A stretch of DNA of 64,000 bases from Flavobacterium luteum (GCF_008806775.1 NZ_WAEM01000001.1:434001-498000), one strand, 5' to 3'. Positions 29,791 through 39,857 are shown, counted from the stretch's first letter. A program made the numbers and translations. The notes: generated by a model not told the origin, from the letters alone.

Positions 29791-32094
29791 TCAATTTACT
29801 AATTCAAATTTTTCTTTTAATTGGGTATCCGAATTTCCTCCAATAAAAACTTCAAATTCACCAGTTTCAGCAACAAATTTTAAATCAGAATTATAAAATT
29901 TTAAATCCTCTTGTGAAATTTGAAAAGTTACTGTTTGCTTTTCTCCTTTTTTTAAAGCAATTTTTTGAAAACCTTTTAATTCTTTTAAGGGTCTTGTAAC
30001 AGTGCCTACTAAATCTCTTATATACAATTGTACTACTTCTTTTCCATCATAATTTCCAGTATTAGTAACATCAACTGATACTTTCAATTTATCATTAGTA
30101 TTCATTTTTGAAGAAGAAAGTTTCATATTACTGTACTCAAAAGTAGTGTAACTTAATCCGAAACCAAAAGGAAATAATGGTTCATTTCGTTCATCAATAT
30201 AATTAGATTTGAACTTTTCAAATTTTCCTTCAATGTTTCCTAACGGTCTTCCTGTATTTTTAGAAGCGTAATAAATGGGTACTTGACCTAAGCTTCTTGG
30301 AAAAGTGGTAGTTAATTTTCCTGATGGATTTTCATCGCCAAACAAAACATCTGCAATAGCAAACCCAGCTTCGCTACCTGCAAACCAAACCTCTAAAATA
30401 GCAGGAACGGTTTCGTTTTCTTGCTTTAAAACTAATGGCCTTCCGTTAAATAGAACTAAGACAACGGGCTTACCCGTTTTTAATAATTCTTGTAATAAAT
30501 CTTTTTGGGCTTGAGGAATTTCAAGATTGGTTCTACTACTGCATTCACCACTAAATTCAGCTGATTCTCCTAGTGCAGTAATAATTACATCTGATTGATT
30601 GGCAATTTTCAAGGCCTCAGCTATTAACTCTGCTGCAGTTCTTTTATCTCTGTGTAATGTTTTTCCAAACATAGTCCCTTTTTCTTCAAGAATAGGGTCA
30701 TAATCGAGGTTACTTCCTTTTGCATAAAGTACATTAGCAGAAGTTCCTACCACCGCTTTTATACCAGCTATCAACGAAATGGAATTTTCTTGTTTAGTAG
30801 CAACACTCCAAGTTCCCGCCATATTTTCTTTAGCATCGGCCAATGGACCAATAACAGCAATAGTTCCAGATTTTTTTAAGGGCAACAATTGATTCTGATT
30901 TTTAAGTAGAACTAAAGATTCAGTGGCAATTTTTCGAGCTTCACTCCTATTTGAATTAGTGAAAATTTCTGTTTTTGCTCTATTACTATCACAATATTTG
31001 TAAGGGTCTTGAAATAATCCTAAATCGTATTTTGCATTTAAAATTAATCGAACGGCGTTGTCTATTTTGTCTATAGTTACTTTTCCTTCTTCTAATGATT
31101 TTTTTATGGTGTTTAGGAATCCCTCACTAACCATATCCATTTCTACACCTGCGTTTAGTGCTAAAGCTGATACTGTTTGCAAATTGCCTATACCATGATA
31201 TTCCATTTCCATAATTGCGGTATAATCTGTAACTACAAAACCTTTAAATCCCCATTGCTTTCTCAGAACATCGGTCATTAACCATTTATTTGCTGTAGCT
31301 GGAATTCCATCTACTTCATTGAAAGAAGCCATTACCGAACCTACGCCAGCATCAATAGCCGCCTTATAAGGTGGAAAATAATCGTTGTACATTCTAATTC
31401 GGCTCATATCAACTGTATTATACTCTCGCCCTGCTTCTGGAGCTCCGTAAAGCGCAAAGTGTTTTACGCAAGATAAAATAGTACTGTTTTTAGATAAATC
31501 ATCGCCTTGGTAACCTGTAACCATTGCTTTTGCAATTTGACTTCCTAAGTATGGGTCTTCTCCGCTACCCTCAGAAACTCTGCCCCAGCGCGGATCACGA
31601 GAGATATCTACCATTGGAGAGAACGTCCAATTTATCCCATCTGCACTGGCTTCTTGGGCTGCTATTTGCGCACTTCTTTTTATTAAATTCATATCCCAAG
31701 TACAGGATAATGCAATCGGAATTGGGAATGTGGTTTCGTAGCCATGAATAACGTCCATACCAAAAAGTAATGGAATTTTTAATCGCGTTTTTTCAACAGC
31801 TATTTTTTGTACTTCTTTTATTTTTTGAACTGATTTGATGTTGAATAATCCTCCTACTTTTCCTTGTTCGATATTTTTAGCAACGTTAGAACTATTGGCT
31901 TGACCAGTTGTAATATCTCCAGAAGTAGGCAAATTCAATTGACCTAATTTTTCTTCTAGAGTCATTTTAGCCATTAAATTGGTGACAAAAATATCTTTAG
32001 TCTCAATTATTTTATTTGCTTTTGATTTTTGAGAATAGGTGGAGATTACTCCAAATAAAATTAACGGTAGTAGTATATATTTAATTTTTATCAC
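29791..32094 (-). CDS. bglX: Beta-glucosidase, glycoside hydrolase family 3
   Basis: 767 residues, the length of BglX-type enzymes (E. coli BglX has 765). Signal peptide about 1-21. The N-terminal TIM barrel has FGMDVIHGYETTFPIPIAL, RDPRWGRVSEGSGEDPYLG, KHFALYGAPEAGREYNTVDM, and the nucleophile Asp in GFVVTDYTAIMEM. The C-terminal alpha/beta sandwich (ALGESAEFSGECSSR) and FnIII-like domain (YIRDLVGTVTRPLKELKGFQK) are complete. It removes glucose from the non-reducing ends of beta-glucan oligosaccharides in the periplasm. Next to a GH144-type gene, sophoro-oligosaccharides are a reasonable substrate, as in the Bacteroides thetaiotaomicron BT_3566/BT_3567 pair. It starts 6 bases after the esterase gene. 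Confidence 0.95.
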   Translation of the reverse strand: MIKIKYILLPLILFGVISTYSQKSKANKIIETKDIFVTNLMAKMTLEEKLGQLNLPTSGDITTGQANSSNVAKNIEQGKVGGLFNIKSVQKIKEVQKIAVEKTRLKIPLLFGMDVIHGYETTFPIPIALSCTWDMNLIKRSAQIAAQEASADGINWTFSPMVDISRDPRWGRVSEGSGEDPYLGSQIAKAMVTGYQGDDLSKNSTILSCVKHFALYGAPEAGREYNTVDMSRIRMYNDYFPPYKAAIDAGVGSVMASFNEVDGIPATANKWLMTDVLRKQWGFKGFVVTDYTAIMEMEYHGIGNLQTVSALALNAGVEMDMVSEGFLNTIKKSLEEGKVTIDKIDNAVRLILNAKYDLGLFQDPYKYCDSNRAKTEIFTNSNRSEARKIATESLVLLKNQNQLLPLKKSGTIAVIGPLADAKENMAGTWSVATKQENSISLIAGIKAVVGTSANVLYAKGSNLDYDPILEEKGTMFGKTLHRDKRTAAELIAEALKIANQSDVIITALGESAEFSGECSSRTNLEIPQAQKDLLQELLKTGKPVVLVLFNGRPLVLKQENETVPAILEVWFAGSEAGFAIADVLFGDENPSGKLTTTFPRSLGQVPIYYASKNTGRPLGNIEGKFEKFKSNYIDERNEPLFPFGFGLSYTTFEYSNMKLSSSKMNTNDKLKVSVDVTNTGNYDGKEVVQLYIRDLVGTVTRPLKELKGFQKIALKKGEKQTVTFQISQEDLKFYNSDLKFVAETGEFEVFIGGNSDTQLKEKFELVN

Positions 32095-32100
32095 TTTAAT

Positions 32101-32799
32101 TTATTTTTTTACTTGAAGAAACATCCAATTGTATATTTCAGGATTATTATACACTCTTGTCCAAGAGTCGTGACCAGCGTCGTCAAAAATAGTCAGTTTA
32201 ACAGTAGCATTACAAGATTTTAATGCTTTATATGCAGAAATTGCAAAATCAACATTTACAACATCATCTAATAAACCATGAAAAATTTGAGTAGGTATTG
32301 TTTTTATTTTACAGATATAATCCATATCATATAAATCAACATAGCCTGAAATTGGAACTACTGCTGCAAATAATTCAGGATAAGCAATAGCCAAATTAAA
32401 TGTTGCCCATCCTCCTGAACTTAATCCAGTGACATAAATTCTATTAGCATCTACATTATTCTCTTTTTGAATTTTTAAAATCAATTGATAGATTATATTG
32501 ACATCCCAATCTTCATTTTCTAAACATTGAGGTGCTAGAATATAAGCATCTAATTCGTTATTTTTTAAATATTTAAAAGGACCATTTGTTTTTACTTTTT
32601 CAATATCTGTTCCTTTTTCTCCATCACCAGATATAAATACAATTAATGGCTTCTTTTCTAAACTATTTTTAGGAATGTGCAATGCATATCGTACTTGTTT
32701 TTTTACAATAACTTCGGTTTTAAAACTTCCTTTTTCATCTGATTGTGAAAAACAAAATTCGGTGATAATAAAAAATAGCAGTAATACGATTTTATTCAT
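32101..32799 (-). CDS. Secreted alpha/beta-hydrolase (PHB depolymerase/feruloyl esterase-like)
   Basis: 232 residues with an N-terminal signal peptide (about 1-18, ends FCFSQ). Catalytic triad: Ser in TGLSSGGWAT (GxSxG, about residue 127), Asp in IFHGLLDDVVN, His in DDAGHDSWTRVY. The oxyanion region is PLIVFISGDGEKG. It belongs to the prolyl-oligopeptidase/esterase-like hydrolases that often sit in glycan loci and remove ester substituents from the polysaccharide; the real substrate is unknown. It is translated just before the GH3 gene (6-base gap). A palindromic repeat element separates it from the GH144-type gene upstream. Confidence 0.85.
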   Translation of the reverse strand: MNKIVLLLFFIITEFCFSQSDEKGSFKTEVIVKKQVRYALHIPKNSLEKKPLIVFISGDGEKGTDIEKVKTNGPFKYLKNNELDAYILAPQCLENEDWDVNIIYQLILKIQKENNVDANRIYVTGLSSGGWATFNLAIAYPELFAAVVPISGYVDLYDMDYICKIKTIPTQIFHGLLDDVVNVDFAISAYKALKSCNATVKLTIFDDAGHDSWTRVYNNPEIYNWMFLQVKK

Positions 32800-32840
32800 T
32801 CAAATAACTTTATTAATCTTAATGATTGTGAAATTATTAT

Positions 32841-32948
32841 TCGAAGCGTTCTCGATACATTTTTTGTTCCTCGTCTCTTCGAGTTTTTCAAAATTGTAAA
32901 TTTTGAAAAGTATCGAGAAGTGCTAAACAAAAAACACTCGAACTGACG
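32841..32948. repeat. Palindromic intergenic element, REP/MITE-like
   Basis: A 10-bp outer inverted repeat (TTCTCGATAC at 32849-32858, GTATCGAGAA at 32910-32919) encloses an inner perfect 11-bp hairpin (arms 32885-32895 and 32899-32909, 3-base loop). A GTGCTAAAC...CACTCGAACTGACG tail follows. It has no coding capacity. Its GC-rich, structured nature in an AT-rich gap suggests a dispersed element of the REP or MITE type; only one copy is in this window. Confidence 0.55.
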
Positions 32949-32958
32949 TTTTTAATTA

Positions 32959-34341
32959 CTAAAAACCATGTTGAGTTGATTTAAAACCTAAATCAATTAA
33001 ACCTGCTTTTACTTCGGGAGCTTGCATAAATAAATTCCATAACATTCCTGTTCTATAATTTTCAATCATTGGTGCAATTGTTCCTTGATCGATTGATAAA
33101 TAGCGTTTAGTTACCCAATTGTAATGTGGGGAAATAGCATCATAAGGTCCTGCAACACCAACATATTTTGCTTTATTTTCTTCATACAAATAGCGCAAAA
33201 ATTTCATTGATTCTACTGGCGTATAGGGAAAGTTAGATAATGCTGCTGTTGGTGAAATTACTCCTCTGTCATTTCCAGGCTTATGATCAGTATATCCAAC
33301 TGAACCATTAGAATTTCTGGTATAACTTGCTGTTAATCCCCAACATTTATCACCGTATCCTTTCCAAACCAATGGATTTGAAACACAATACTGATACATA
33401 ATTTTAGCATGATTTTGAGTTAGTTCCCAATAATTTGCATATTGATCTGATAATCCTCGAGGATCAAGACCTAAATAAGAATAATGAGACCAAAACATAG
33501 GGCCTACATTTCCTGACGCACCGTTGTAATTAAATACTACTGGAATATTATATCGTATAGCAGCGTTCTTAATAGTTCCGTTTCTTGTCCAACCTTTATT
33601 GTAACATGCATTCGAAATAGGATGTGTTGGCGAACTTTTAGCCATTATATAAGTAATTAAACATTCATTATACCCTTCTAACTTAAAATTCTTTTTCCAA
33701 GCATAGTTAGGTGACCAATGCCAATATAAAACCTCTTCGCCTTTAGTATACCAATCCCATTCTACGCCTTTCCATAACCTATCTGCTTGTTCAGCTAAGG
33801 CAATTTCTTCGGGAGTTCCGTTTTTAAAGTACTCTCTAACACAAATTAAACCTTGACATAGGAAAGAAGTTTCTACTAAATCGCCTCCATCATCATCAGA
33901 ACCAAAAGGAATTACTTTTTTTGTGTTTCCATCTATCCAATGTGGCCAAGCTCCGTGAAAACGATCGGCTTTTTCAAGAAAATCAAGCATTGTTGTTAGT
34001 CGACTAACGGCATCGGTTTTACTTATAAAATTTCGTTCTATTCCTACTAAAAGTGTCATTAAACCAAATCCTGAACCACCAATTGCCACAATATTGGCAT
34101 CATTACCAGTATCGTCTACATGATAGCGCTCTCGGGCTAACTTAGAATTAGATTGTGCATATTCTACAAAATATTTTAATGCATCTTTTTGAGCCATATT
34201 CAATAATACTTCTTCAGATAATGGAGGATCTACCACTACGGGAGGATCTACAATAACCACTGGATCTGGAGTAGTGCTATTATCACAACCAGAGCAAGAG
34301 ACGAATAAAAAAAATATAAGAAATAAACGAATGATTTTCAT
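32959..34341 (-). CDS. Glucoamylase-fold lipoprotein, GH144-type (endo-beta-1,2-glucanase-like)
   Basis: 460 residues from the ATG at 34341. An upstream in-frame ATG at 34374 would add 11 residues before the signal peptide. Lipoprotein signal: MKIIRLFLIFFLFVSCSGC. The (alpha/alpha)6-barrel 'glycoamylase' domain shows GGSGFGLMTLLVGIER, RFHGAWPHWIDG, DDDGGDLVETSFLCQGL, VEWDWYTKG and WHWSPNYAW, and SSPTHPI, all hallmark stretches of this family. Characterised relatives (GH144) are endo-beta-1,2-glucanases. A surface or periplasmic glucanase feeding the GH3 enzyme is the likely role. It lies 38 bases downstream of the LamG lipoprotein start-to-stop chain that begins with susC. Confidence 0.88.
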   Translation of the reverse strand: MKIIRLFLIFFLFVSCSGCDNSTTPDPVVIVDPPVVVDPPLSEEVLLNMAQKDALKYFVEYAQSNSKLARERYHVDDTGNDANIVAIGGSGFGLMTLLVGIERNFISKTDAVSRLTTMLDFLEKADRFHGAWPHWIDGNTKKVIPFGSDDDGGDLVETSFLCQGLICVREYFKNGTPEEIALAEQADRLWKGVEWDWYTKGEEVLYWHWSPNYAWKKNFKLEGYNECLITYIMAKSSPTHPISNACYNKGWTRNGTIKNAAIRYNIPVVFNYNGASGNVGPMFWSHYSYLGLDPRGLSDQYANYWELTQNHAKIMYQYCVSNPLVWKGYGDKCWGLTASYTRNSNGSVGYTDHKPGNDRGVISPTAALSNFPYTPVESMKFLRYLYEENKAKYVGVAGPYDAISPHYNWVTKRYLSIDQGTIAPMIENYRTGMLWNLFMQAPEVKAGLIDLGFKSTQHGF

Positions 34342-34412
34342 TTTGAAAAAATATTGTTTTAAAAAATATAACACCTAATACAACAGCATTAGGTGTTATG
34401 AATTACTACTAT

Positions 34413-35318
34413 TTATCTTCCTGCTTTTTCAAGCTCGTATAAAGAGTTTATATCAGCTGCTGTTAGAGCTTTATTCCAAATTCTAATCTCATCTAATTGT
34501 CCAGTCAATGGTTTATTCCAAGTATCACTTGTTGTTGCAACATTACCAAAAGCTCCAATTACAGGATAGGTTGGAGTAAAGAAACTCAATGGTAAAGAAT
34601 CACCACCATTTCTAACTTCCCATGCATTATTAGAAATTTCAACTCCATTTACCCAAATTTTGAAAGTTCCAGCGGTGCCGTTCCAAACAATTACATATTG
34701 AGCCCATTGACCACCAACTTTATTTGGAGCCCATGAATGAGCATCATCCATCCATGGCTCTTGTTTGATCATGTTTACAACATCTTGACCATTTTCAGAA
34801 CCGTCTTCTTTTTTAATTTTTACCAGTCCTTTTACTTGAATTGAATCATTTGATGCTTCACGTTGACCTGTTTCTAAAATTAAGTTTACATTCCCTGCCC
34901 AATCACTTCCTGGACGAGTTAAAGTTAAAATACATGAAGCAGAACTTGAAACATCTGTTTTATTATTAGAAATTTTACCCCAAGCACTTATCGTCATACT
35001 TCCTGATGAAGTAGCAAGTGCTGCTATTGAAGGATAAACCATATACCCAGCTGCAAAATTAGCTGCTTGACCTTTTGCTCCAGCAACAAATGTTGTTCCA
35101 ACTGTGGTTGTTGGTGCTGTACTAGATTTACTTTCAGTTCCATTTCCGTCTAAAGGCCAATAGGCTACTAAGTTAGATGCGCCTACTTCGTTTGCATTGT
35201 TATACCCACCAATTGGAGGTAGTGGTGCTGGTGCATCGTCATCTGAACCGCAGCTCGTTAGTAAACCAATGCTTAAAGCTAGTGCTAAAGCGAAACCTGA
35301 TAATTTAATTGTTTTCAT
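34413..35318 (-). CDS. LamG/concanavalin A-like lipoprotein, probable surface glycan-binding protein
   Basis: 301 residues. Lipoprotein signal ending LLTSCGSDDD, whose acidic residues after the Cys fit surface export in Bacteroidota. The rest is a jelly-roll LamG-like domain: NLVAYWPLDGNGTESKS at the start, then MTISAWGKI, QYVIVWNGTAGTFKIWVNGVEI and GQLDEIRIWNKALTAADI at the end. Its place directly after susD, in the position of SusE/SusF-type proteins, suggests binding of the target glycan at the cell surface. No catalytic residues of GH16 type are visible. Confidence 0.88.
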   Translation of the reverse strand: MKTIKLSGFALALALSIGLLTSCGSDDDAPAPLPPIGGYNNANEVGASNLVAYWPLDGNGTESKSSTAPTTTVGTTFVAGAKGQAANFAAGYMVYPSIAALATSSGSMTISAWGKISNNKTDVSSSASCILTLTRPGSDWAGNVNLILETGQREASNDSIQVKGLVKIKKEDGSENGQDVVNMIKQEPWMDDAHSWAPNKVGGQWAQYVIVWNGTAGTFKIWVNGVEISNNAWEVRNGGDSLPLSFFTPTYPVIGAFGNVATTSDTWNKPLTGQLDEIRIWNKALTAADINSLYELEKAGR

Positions 35319-35341
35319 AGTGTTTAATGTTTAAAATTAAG

Positions 35342-36799
35342 TTAATTGTATCCGTTATTTTGAGTTAATCGTCCACCACTTGCGGTAATTTGTTGTTGTG
35401 GTATAGGAAAGACTTCGTGCGTGCCGACAATAAATGTTTTTCCGTTGGCAGCCATTGCAGCTTGTGCCTGACCAGTTCTTACGATATCAAACCAACGGTC
35501 GTGCTCCATTGCCATTTCTAGTCTTCTTTCTTTTAAAATAGATTCTAGCGTTACATCAGTCGCATCTGCTAGACCCGCTCTTTTTCGGATCACATTAATT
35601 TGTGCAAGTGCTTCTCCAGAATTTCCTAATCTAAAAGCCGTTTCTGAACGTATCAATAAAATATCACTGTATTTTAATACTCTTAAATTTTTAGCAGTAT
35701 CATCTCTATTTCCGTTCCAAGGTTCTAGAGTTTTACTTTGATAAGCTTTGTAGTTGTATCTTGGATTGTTTAATGTATTTGGAGCCACGAATCCATCCCA
35801 CAGAGTGGATGGGATAAACATTATGGTAGCTGCTTTTCTAACATCGCCAGGCTCATAGGCATTGGTTAAACTTAAAGAGGGTGTATTAAAACCCCAACCC
35901 AAATCTGGTGTTCCTCTTGGTTCTTGAACATAAGAATATACTTTTAAACCGTTATCGAATGTGGCTTGTATTTCAAAAATTGATTCTGATTTGTTTTCTC
36001 CTACTTCTCGCCAAACATCAGCATAATTATCTAATAAGTCATATTGTAAGGAGTTTATTACTTCACCACACAAATCAAAGGATTCTTGCCATCTCTCTTG
36101 GTACAAATACGATTTGGCTAATAGTGATTGCGCTGCTCCTTTTGTTGCTCTGCCCACATCAATAGATTGATATTGTACTGGCAATTTTTTAATGGCATCT
36201 TCTAAATCTAATTCGATTTGAGTATACACTTCTTCTTTGGTTCTTCTGGTAAACACCACACGGTTTACAGTTTCAGTATCATTAAGATCAACTTGAGATA
36301 CCACAATGGGAACTCCACCAAAACATCTTACCAAATCAAAATACCACAAGGCTCTTAAAAATTTTACTTCGCCAATTAGTCTGTTTTTTAATGCCGTATC
36401 AATAGAAAGTTGTCCGAGATAAAATAAGGCCTTATTGGCTCTACCTATACCTTGATATCTTGCTTCCCAAACATCTAAAAACGAAAGTCCAGAAGCATTA
36501 AATGTTAGGGCATCTAGTTTGTCTTTGTCGGCACCCGAATCACCGGGAGTTGATCCTTTATCGGCATCATCAGAGGTAATACTTGTGATTCCTATCCAAG
36601 AAAATGAATTAGTATTATAATCTAGATTTTTATTGTAAACCCCATTTACTAATTGAATTGCATTGCCGGGATTGTTTAAAAAATCAAGTTCACTTTGAGA
36701 ATCTTGAGGTAGTACTTCCAAATCAGATTCACATGAAAAATTAAATAAAGAAAGTAATACTACTCCTAAAATTAATTTATATGGGTTAAAATTTTTCAT
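35342..36799 (-). CDS. susD: SusD/RagB-family glycan-binding lipoprotein
   Basis: 485 residues. Lipobox LFNFSCESDL; the SusD-like N-terminal part has ITSDDADKG, RYQGIGRANKAL and GEVKFLRALWYFDLVRCFGGVP. The C-terminal RagB/SusD domain ends with YSDILLIRSETAFRLGN...ALAQINVIRKRAGL and LKERRLEMAMEHDRWFDIVRTGQA. It forms the lid on the SusC transporter and binds the oligosaccharide to be imported. It is 21 bases downstream of susC and is followed after 23 bases by the LamG lipoprotein gene. Confidence 0.97.
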   Translation of the reverse strand: MKNFNPYKLILGVVLLSLFNFSCESDLEVLPQDSQSELDFLNNPGNAIQLVNGVYNKNLDYNTNSFSWIGITSITSDDADKGSTPGDSGADKDKLDALTFNASGLSFLDVWEARYQGIGRANKALFYLGQLSIDTALKNRLIGEVKFLRALWYFDLVRCFGGVPIVVSQVDLNDTETVNRVVFTRRTKEEVYTQIELDLEDAIKKLPVQYQSIDVGRATKGAAQSLLAKSYLYQERWQESFDLCGEVINSLQYDLLDNYADVWREVGENKSESIFEIQATFDNGLKVYSYVQEPRGTPDLGWGFNTPSLSLTNAYEPGDVRKAATIMFIPSTLWDGFVAPNTLNNPRYNYKAYQSKTLEPWNGNRDDTAKNLRVLKYSDILLIRSETAFRLGNSGEALAQINVIRKRAGLADATDVTLESILKERRLEMAMEHDRWFDIVRTGQAQAAMAANGKTFIVGTHEVFPIPQQQITASGGRLTQNNGYN

Positions 36800-36820
36800 T
36801 TTATTCTTTTTTTAATTTTT

Positions 36821-39800
36821 TTAAAAACTAGCATTTACTCCAAACAATAACGACTTATTTGTAGGATAGGCATCCAGTTCAATACCAGCACCTTGCAAAG
36901 GATTTCCGTTATCACTACCTGAAATTTCAGGAGAAAATCCTGAATAATTCGTAAAAATGAAAGGATTAGTTGCCGTAATATAAATTCTAACTTTATCTAT
37001 TGTATTCATGATTTTAGGAACTGTATAGCCTAAAGTAATATTGTTTATTCTAAGATAACTTCCGTCTTCAATATAATAGGTTGATGGTCTTGGAACAGCG
37101 TTAAATGGTTTTGGATTTAACGCGTTGGGAGTTGAAGGTGTCCAGAAATTATCTAAAACTGCTGATTCAACATTTTCACCCACAAAACGTTGGGCTTTCT
37201 TACCGTTGTAAATTTTGTTGCCCCCTACACCATACGTATCAACAGAGAAATCAAAATTTTTGTAGTTCATTCCTATGTTTATTCCATAGGTATAAGTAGG
37301 TATATAGGAACCTGCATTTATACGATCGTTATCGTTTAAACCCGCAATACCGTCTACCATTTCATTAAAAATAGGTTCTCCATCAGAATTGTACCCTAGT
37401 AATTCGAAAACGTAAAAGCTTCCTAGTGGCGCTCCCAATTTTACTAGTTTCGTATATTCACCATTGTTAGTATTACCACTGCCAGGGAGATTTCTAAAAT
37501 AGGGACTTGTTATTTCTGAAACTTCGTTTTTGTTGGTAGAAAAATTACCGCCTACATAATAGTTGAAATTATCTCCAATTTTGTTGTCATATCTTACCGT
37601 AAACTCTAAACCTTTGTTCGTAACTACTCCAGAATTGATAAATACATTTTCCTCTGAAAGCACTTTGGGAATGGAAAGTGGCAATATTATATCATCCGCT
37701 TTTCTGTTGTAATAGTCAATGGTTCCAGTTAAATGATTATTAAGTATTGTAAAATCAAGTCCAAAATCAAATTCTTTCATGGTTTCCCAAGTTAAATTTG
37801 GATCTACTGCATTTCTAACATAATTTCCTGGTTGGCTTACAGGATTTATTCCGAATGGGTATTGAATATTTGAAAAAGTAATATTATTAAAACTTGGACC
37901 ATTTCCATTCCCCACTTCACCATATCCGGCTCTAATTTTTAGAGAATTAATAATCTTTACATCTTTTAAAAAATTTTCATTACTTACAATCCACCCTGCA
38001 GAAATAGCTGGAAAAACGCCCCACTTTTTATCGCCTTGAAAAACACTGATTCCCTCTCTTCGAATAGAACCAGAAAGTAAATATTTGTTGTTGTATTCGT
38101 ATTCTAATCTTGTAAAATAAGCAATGGAAACTCTAGGGTTACTATGATTATTGGAAACTACTGATCCAGGAGCAATAATATTATTTTGATTAGAAATATC
38201 TAAATACCAATAGTTCGTTTGCTCAGGAACATTTAAACGGGTACCATTTAAAACTTCACCATTGTTACTCGTAGTCCTAGACATTCCTGCAACAACAGTA
38301 AGGTTGTGCAGCCCAAAATCTTTTTTATAGGTCAAAAAATTATCCCAGTTCCAGATATACGAATCGCTGCGTCTTTGTTGTAAGGTGTTGATTGGATCTT
38401 TTGGCCTTTGAATAGCATAATCATCTGCATTTAATGAAGGGTTTTGTGTAAGATACAACTCTCTGTTAGGAGTAAATGTATAGCCTTTTCCCCAATCGGC
38501 GGTTGCCCCAAAATTAGTATTGAATTTTAGATTGTTAATTAATTTTAATTCTGCACCTAAGGAACCAAATAAAGTTACATTTTTATTTTTCTCATACGTA
38601 TTAAACAATTGCGCAACAGGATTTCCTACATTATTCATTACTTGACCGGTAATATCATTCAAGCCCGTTAAAGGGTTTACTAATGGAGCGCCGAATCTTC
38701 CGTTCGCATATCTTACTGGTACTATTGGCGATTGCTTGTAGGCATTTGTAAATGCACTTAAAGGCTTAGGAGTATTGTCGGCAATAGACAAACTTACAAA
38801 TTGTGTTACTTTAAATTTTTCTGAAAACTTGTATTCGTTTTTATTTACTATGTTATTTCTTTTAAACTCTGTACCCAATAAAATTCCTTTTTCAGTATAA
38901 TTAGAAACACCTAAATAATAACTTATCATATCATTAGCGCCAGAAATGGAAATGGCATTATTGGTCACTTCGCCTTTTCTTGTAATTTCGTCTAACCAAT
39001 TTGTATTTACGGGTTGGTTAAAATTATAGAAACTTGAAGATCCTAATGCTGTGTTGTTATAATAAGCATATCTATAAGAATCCGCCATTTTTACTTTTTT
39101 AAGAATGTCTTTTTGACCGTAAAAGGCATCGTAAGAAATAGTTACTTTTCCTTTTTTCCCTTTTTTGGTGGTTACAATGACAACACCATTTGCACCCTTT
39201 TGTCCATAGATTGCTAAAGAGGAAGCATCTTTTAAAATATCAAAAGAAGCAATATCATTGGCGCTCAACCCATTTAGGCTGGTTGACTCTACTCCATCGA
39301 TTACGTACAGAGGACTTCTTGCTCCTAATATAGTTCCCAAACCTCTAATAACAATTGTTGGGTTTGCACCTGGCTCATCATTAGTAACAATATTAACTCC
39401 CGCCGCTTTACCTTGAATGGATTGAATTGCAGATTGCCCAGGATTTTTTAAAATATCAGCTGATTTTATTTGAGAAACTGAACCTGTAATAGCTCCTTTC
39501 TTTTTGGTTCCATAACCTACGACCACTACTTCATCTAATATTTTAGAAACCTCTAATAATGTAACATTTAAGAACGAAGTTGAAGCGAGCAATGTAATTG
39601 TCTCAAATCCCACCATTGAGAATTTTAATTTATCTCCAACCTTAGCTGAAATGCTAAAGCTACCATCTAAATCAGTGGCTGTTGAACTTTTCGAATTTTG
39701 GTTAACCACATTTACACTTGGAATAGGAAGTCCGTCATTATCGATTACTTTTCCTTTTGCTTCTTGAGCATTTATTTGTGAGAAAAAAATAGTAGTAATT

Positions 39801-39838
39801 AAGAATACAATAAAATGAATGTAATTTTTCATGTTCAT
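36821..39838 (-). CDS. susC: SusC/RagA-family TonB-dependent outer-membrane transporter
   Basis: 1005 residues. Signal peptide about 1-24 (ends INAQ); a start two codons later (MKNYIHF) is equally possible. CarboxypepD_reg-like domain: GKVIDNDGLPIPSVNV ... TDLDGSFSI. TonB box region and plug: LDEVVVVGYGTKKKGAITGSVS, QSIQGKAAGVNI, IRGLGTILGARSPLYVIDGV, DASSLAIYGQKGANGVVIVTTKKGK. The C-terminal beta-barrel ends in NKSLLFGVNASF with a terminal Phe. It imports glycan oligomers through the outer membrane with SusD as the lid. First gene of the structural locus; a -7 element and a tandem operator-like repeat lie upstream. Confidence 0.97.
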   Translation of the reverse strand: MNMKNYIHFIVFLITTIFFSQINAQEAKGKVIDNDGLPIPSVNVVNQNSKSSTATDLDGSFSISAKVGDKLKFSMVGFETITLLASTSFLNVTLLEVSKILDEVVVVGYGTKKKGAITGSVSQIKSADILKNPGQSAIQSIQGKAAGVNIVTNDEPGANPTIVIRGLGTILGARSPLYVIDGVESTSLNGLSANDIASFDILKDASSLAIYGQKGANGVVIVTTKKGKKGKVTISYDAFYGQKDILKKVKMADSYRYAYYNNTALGSSSFYNFNQPVNTNWLDEITRKGEVTNNAISISGANDMISYYLGVSNYTEKGILLGTEFKRNNIVNKNEYKFSEKFKVTQFVSLSIADNTPKPLSAFTNAYKQSPIVPVRYANGRFGAPLVNPLTGLNDITGQVMNNVGNPVAQLFNTYEKNKNVTLFGSLGAELKLINNLKFNTNFGATADWGKGYTFTPNRELYLTQNPSLNADDYAIQRPKDPINTLQQRRSDSYIWNWDNFLTYKKDFGLHNLTVVAGMSRTTSNNGEVLNGTRLNVPEQTNYWYLDISNQNNIIAPGSVVSNNHSNPRVSIAYFTRLEYEYNNKYLLSGSIRREGISVFQGDKKWGVFPAISAGWIVSNENFLKDVKIINSLKIRAGYGEVGNGNGPSFNNITFSNIQYPFGINPVSQPGNYVRNAVDPNLTWETMKEFDFGLDFTILNNHLTGTIDYYNRKADDIILPLSIPKVLSEENVFINSGVVTNKGLEFTVRYDNKIGDNFNYYVGGNFSTNKNEVSEITSPYFRNLPGSGNTNNGEYTKLVKLGAPLGSFYVFELLGYNSDGEPIFNEMVDGIAGLNDNDRINAGSYIPTYTYGINIGMNYKNFDFSVDTYGVGGNKIYNGKKAQRFVGENVESAVLDNFWTPSTPNALNPKPFNAVPRPSTYYIEDGSYLRINNITLGYTVPKIMNTIDKVRIYITATNPFIFTNYSGFSPEISGSDNGNPLQGAGIELDAYPTNKSLLFGVNASF

Positions 39839-39857
39839 TAATTAATTTTTGGTTTCT

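Noticed and set aside
34413..35318. LamG lipoprotein as a GH16 laminarinase
   Set aside because: The GH16 catalytic motif ExDxxE is not present; only a binding role is supported.
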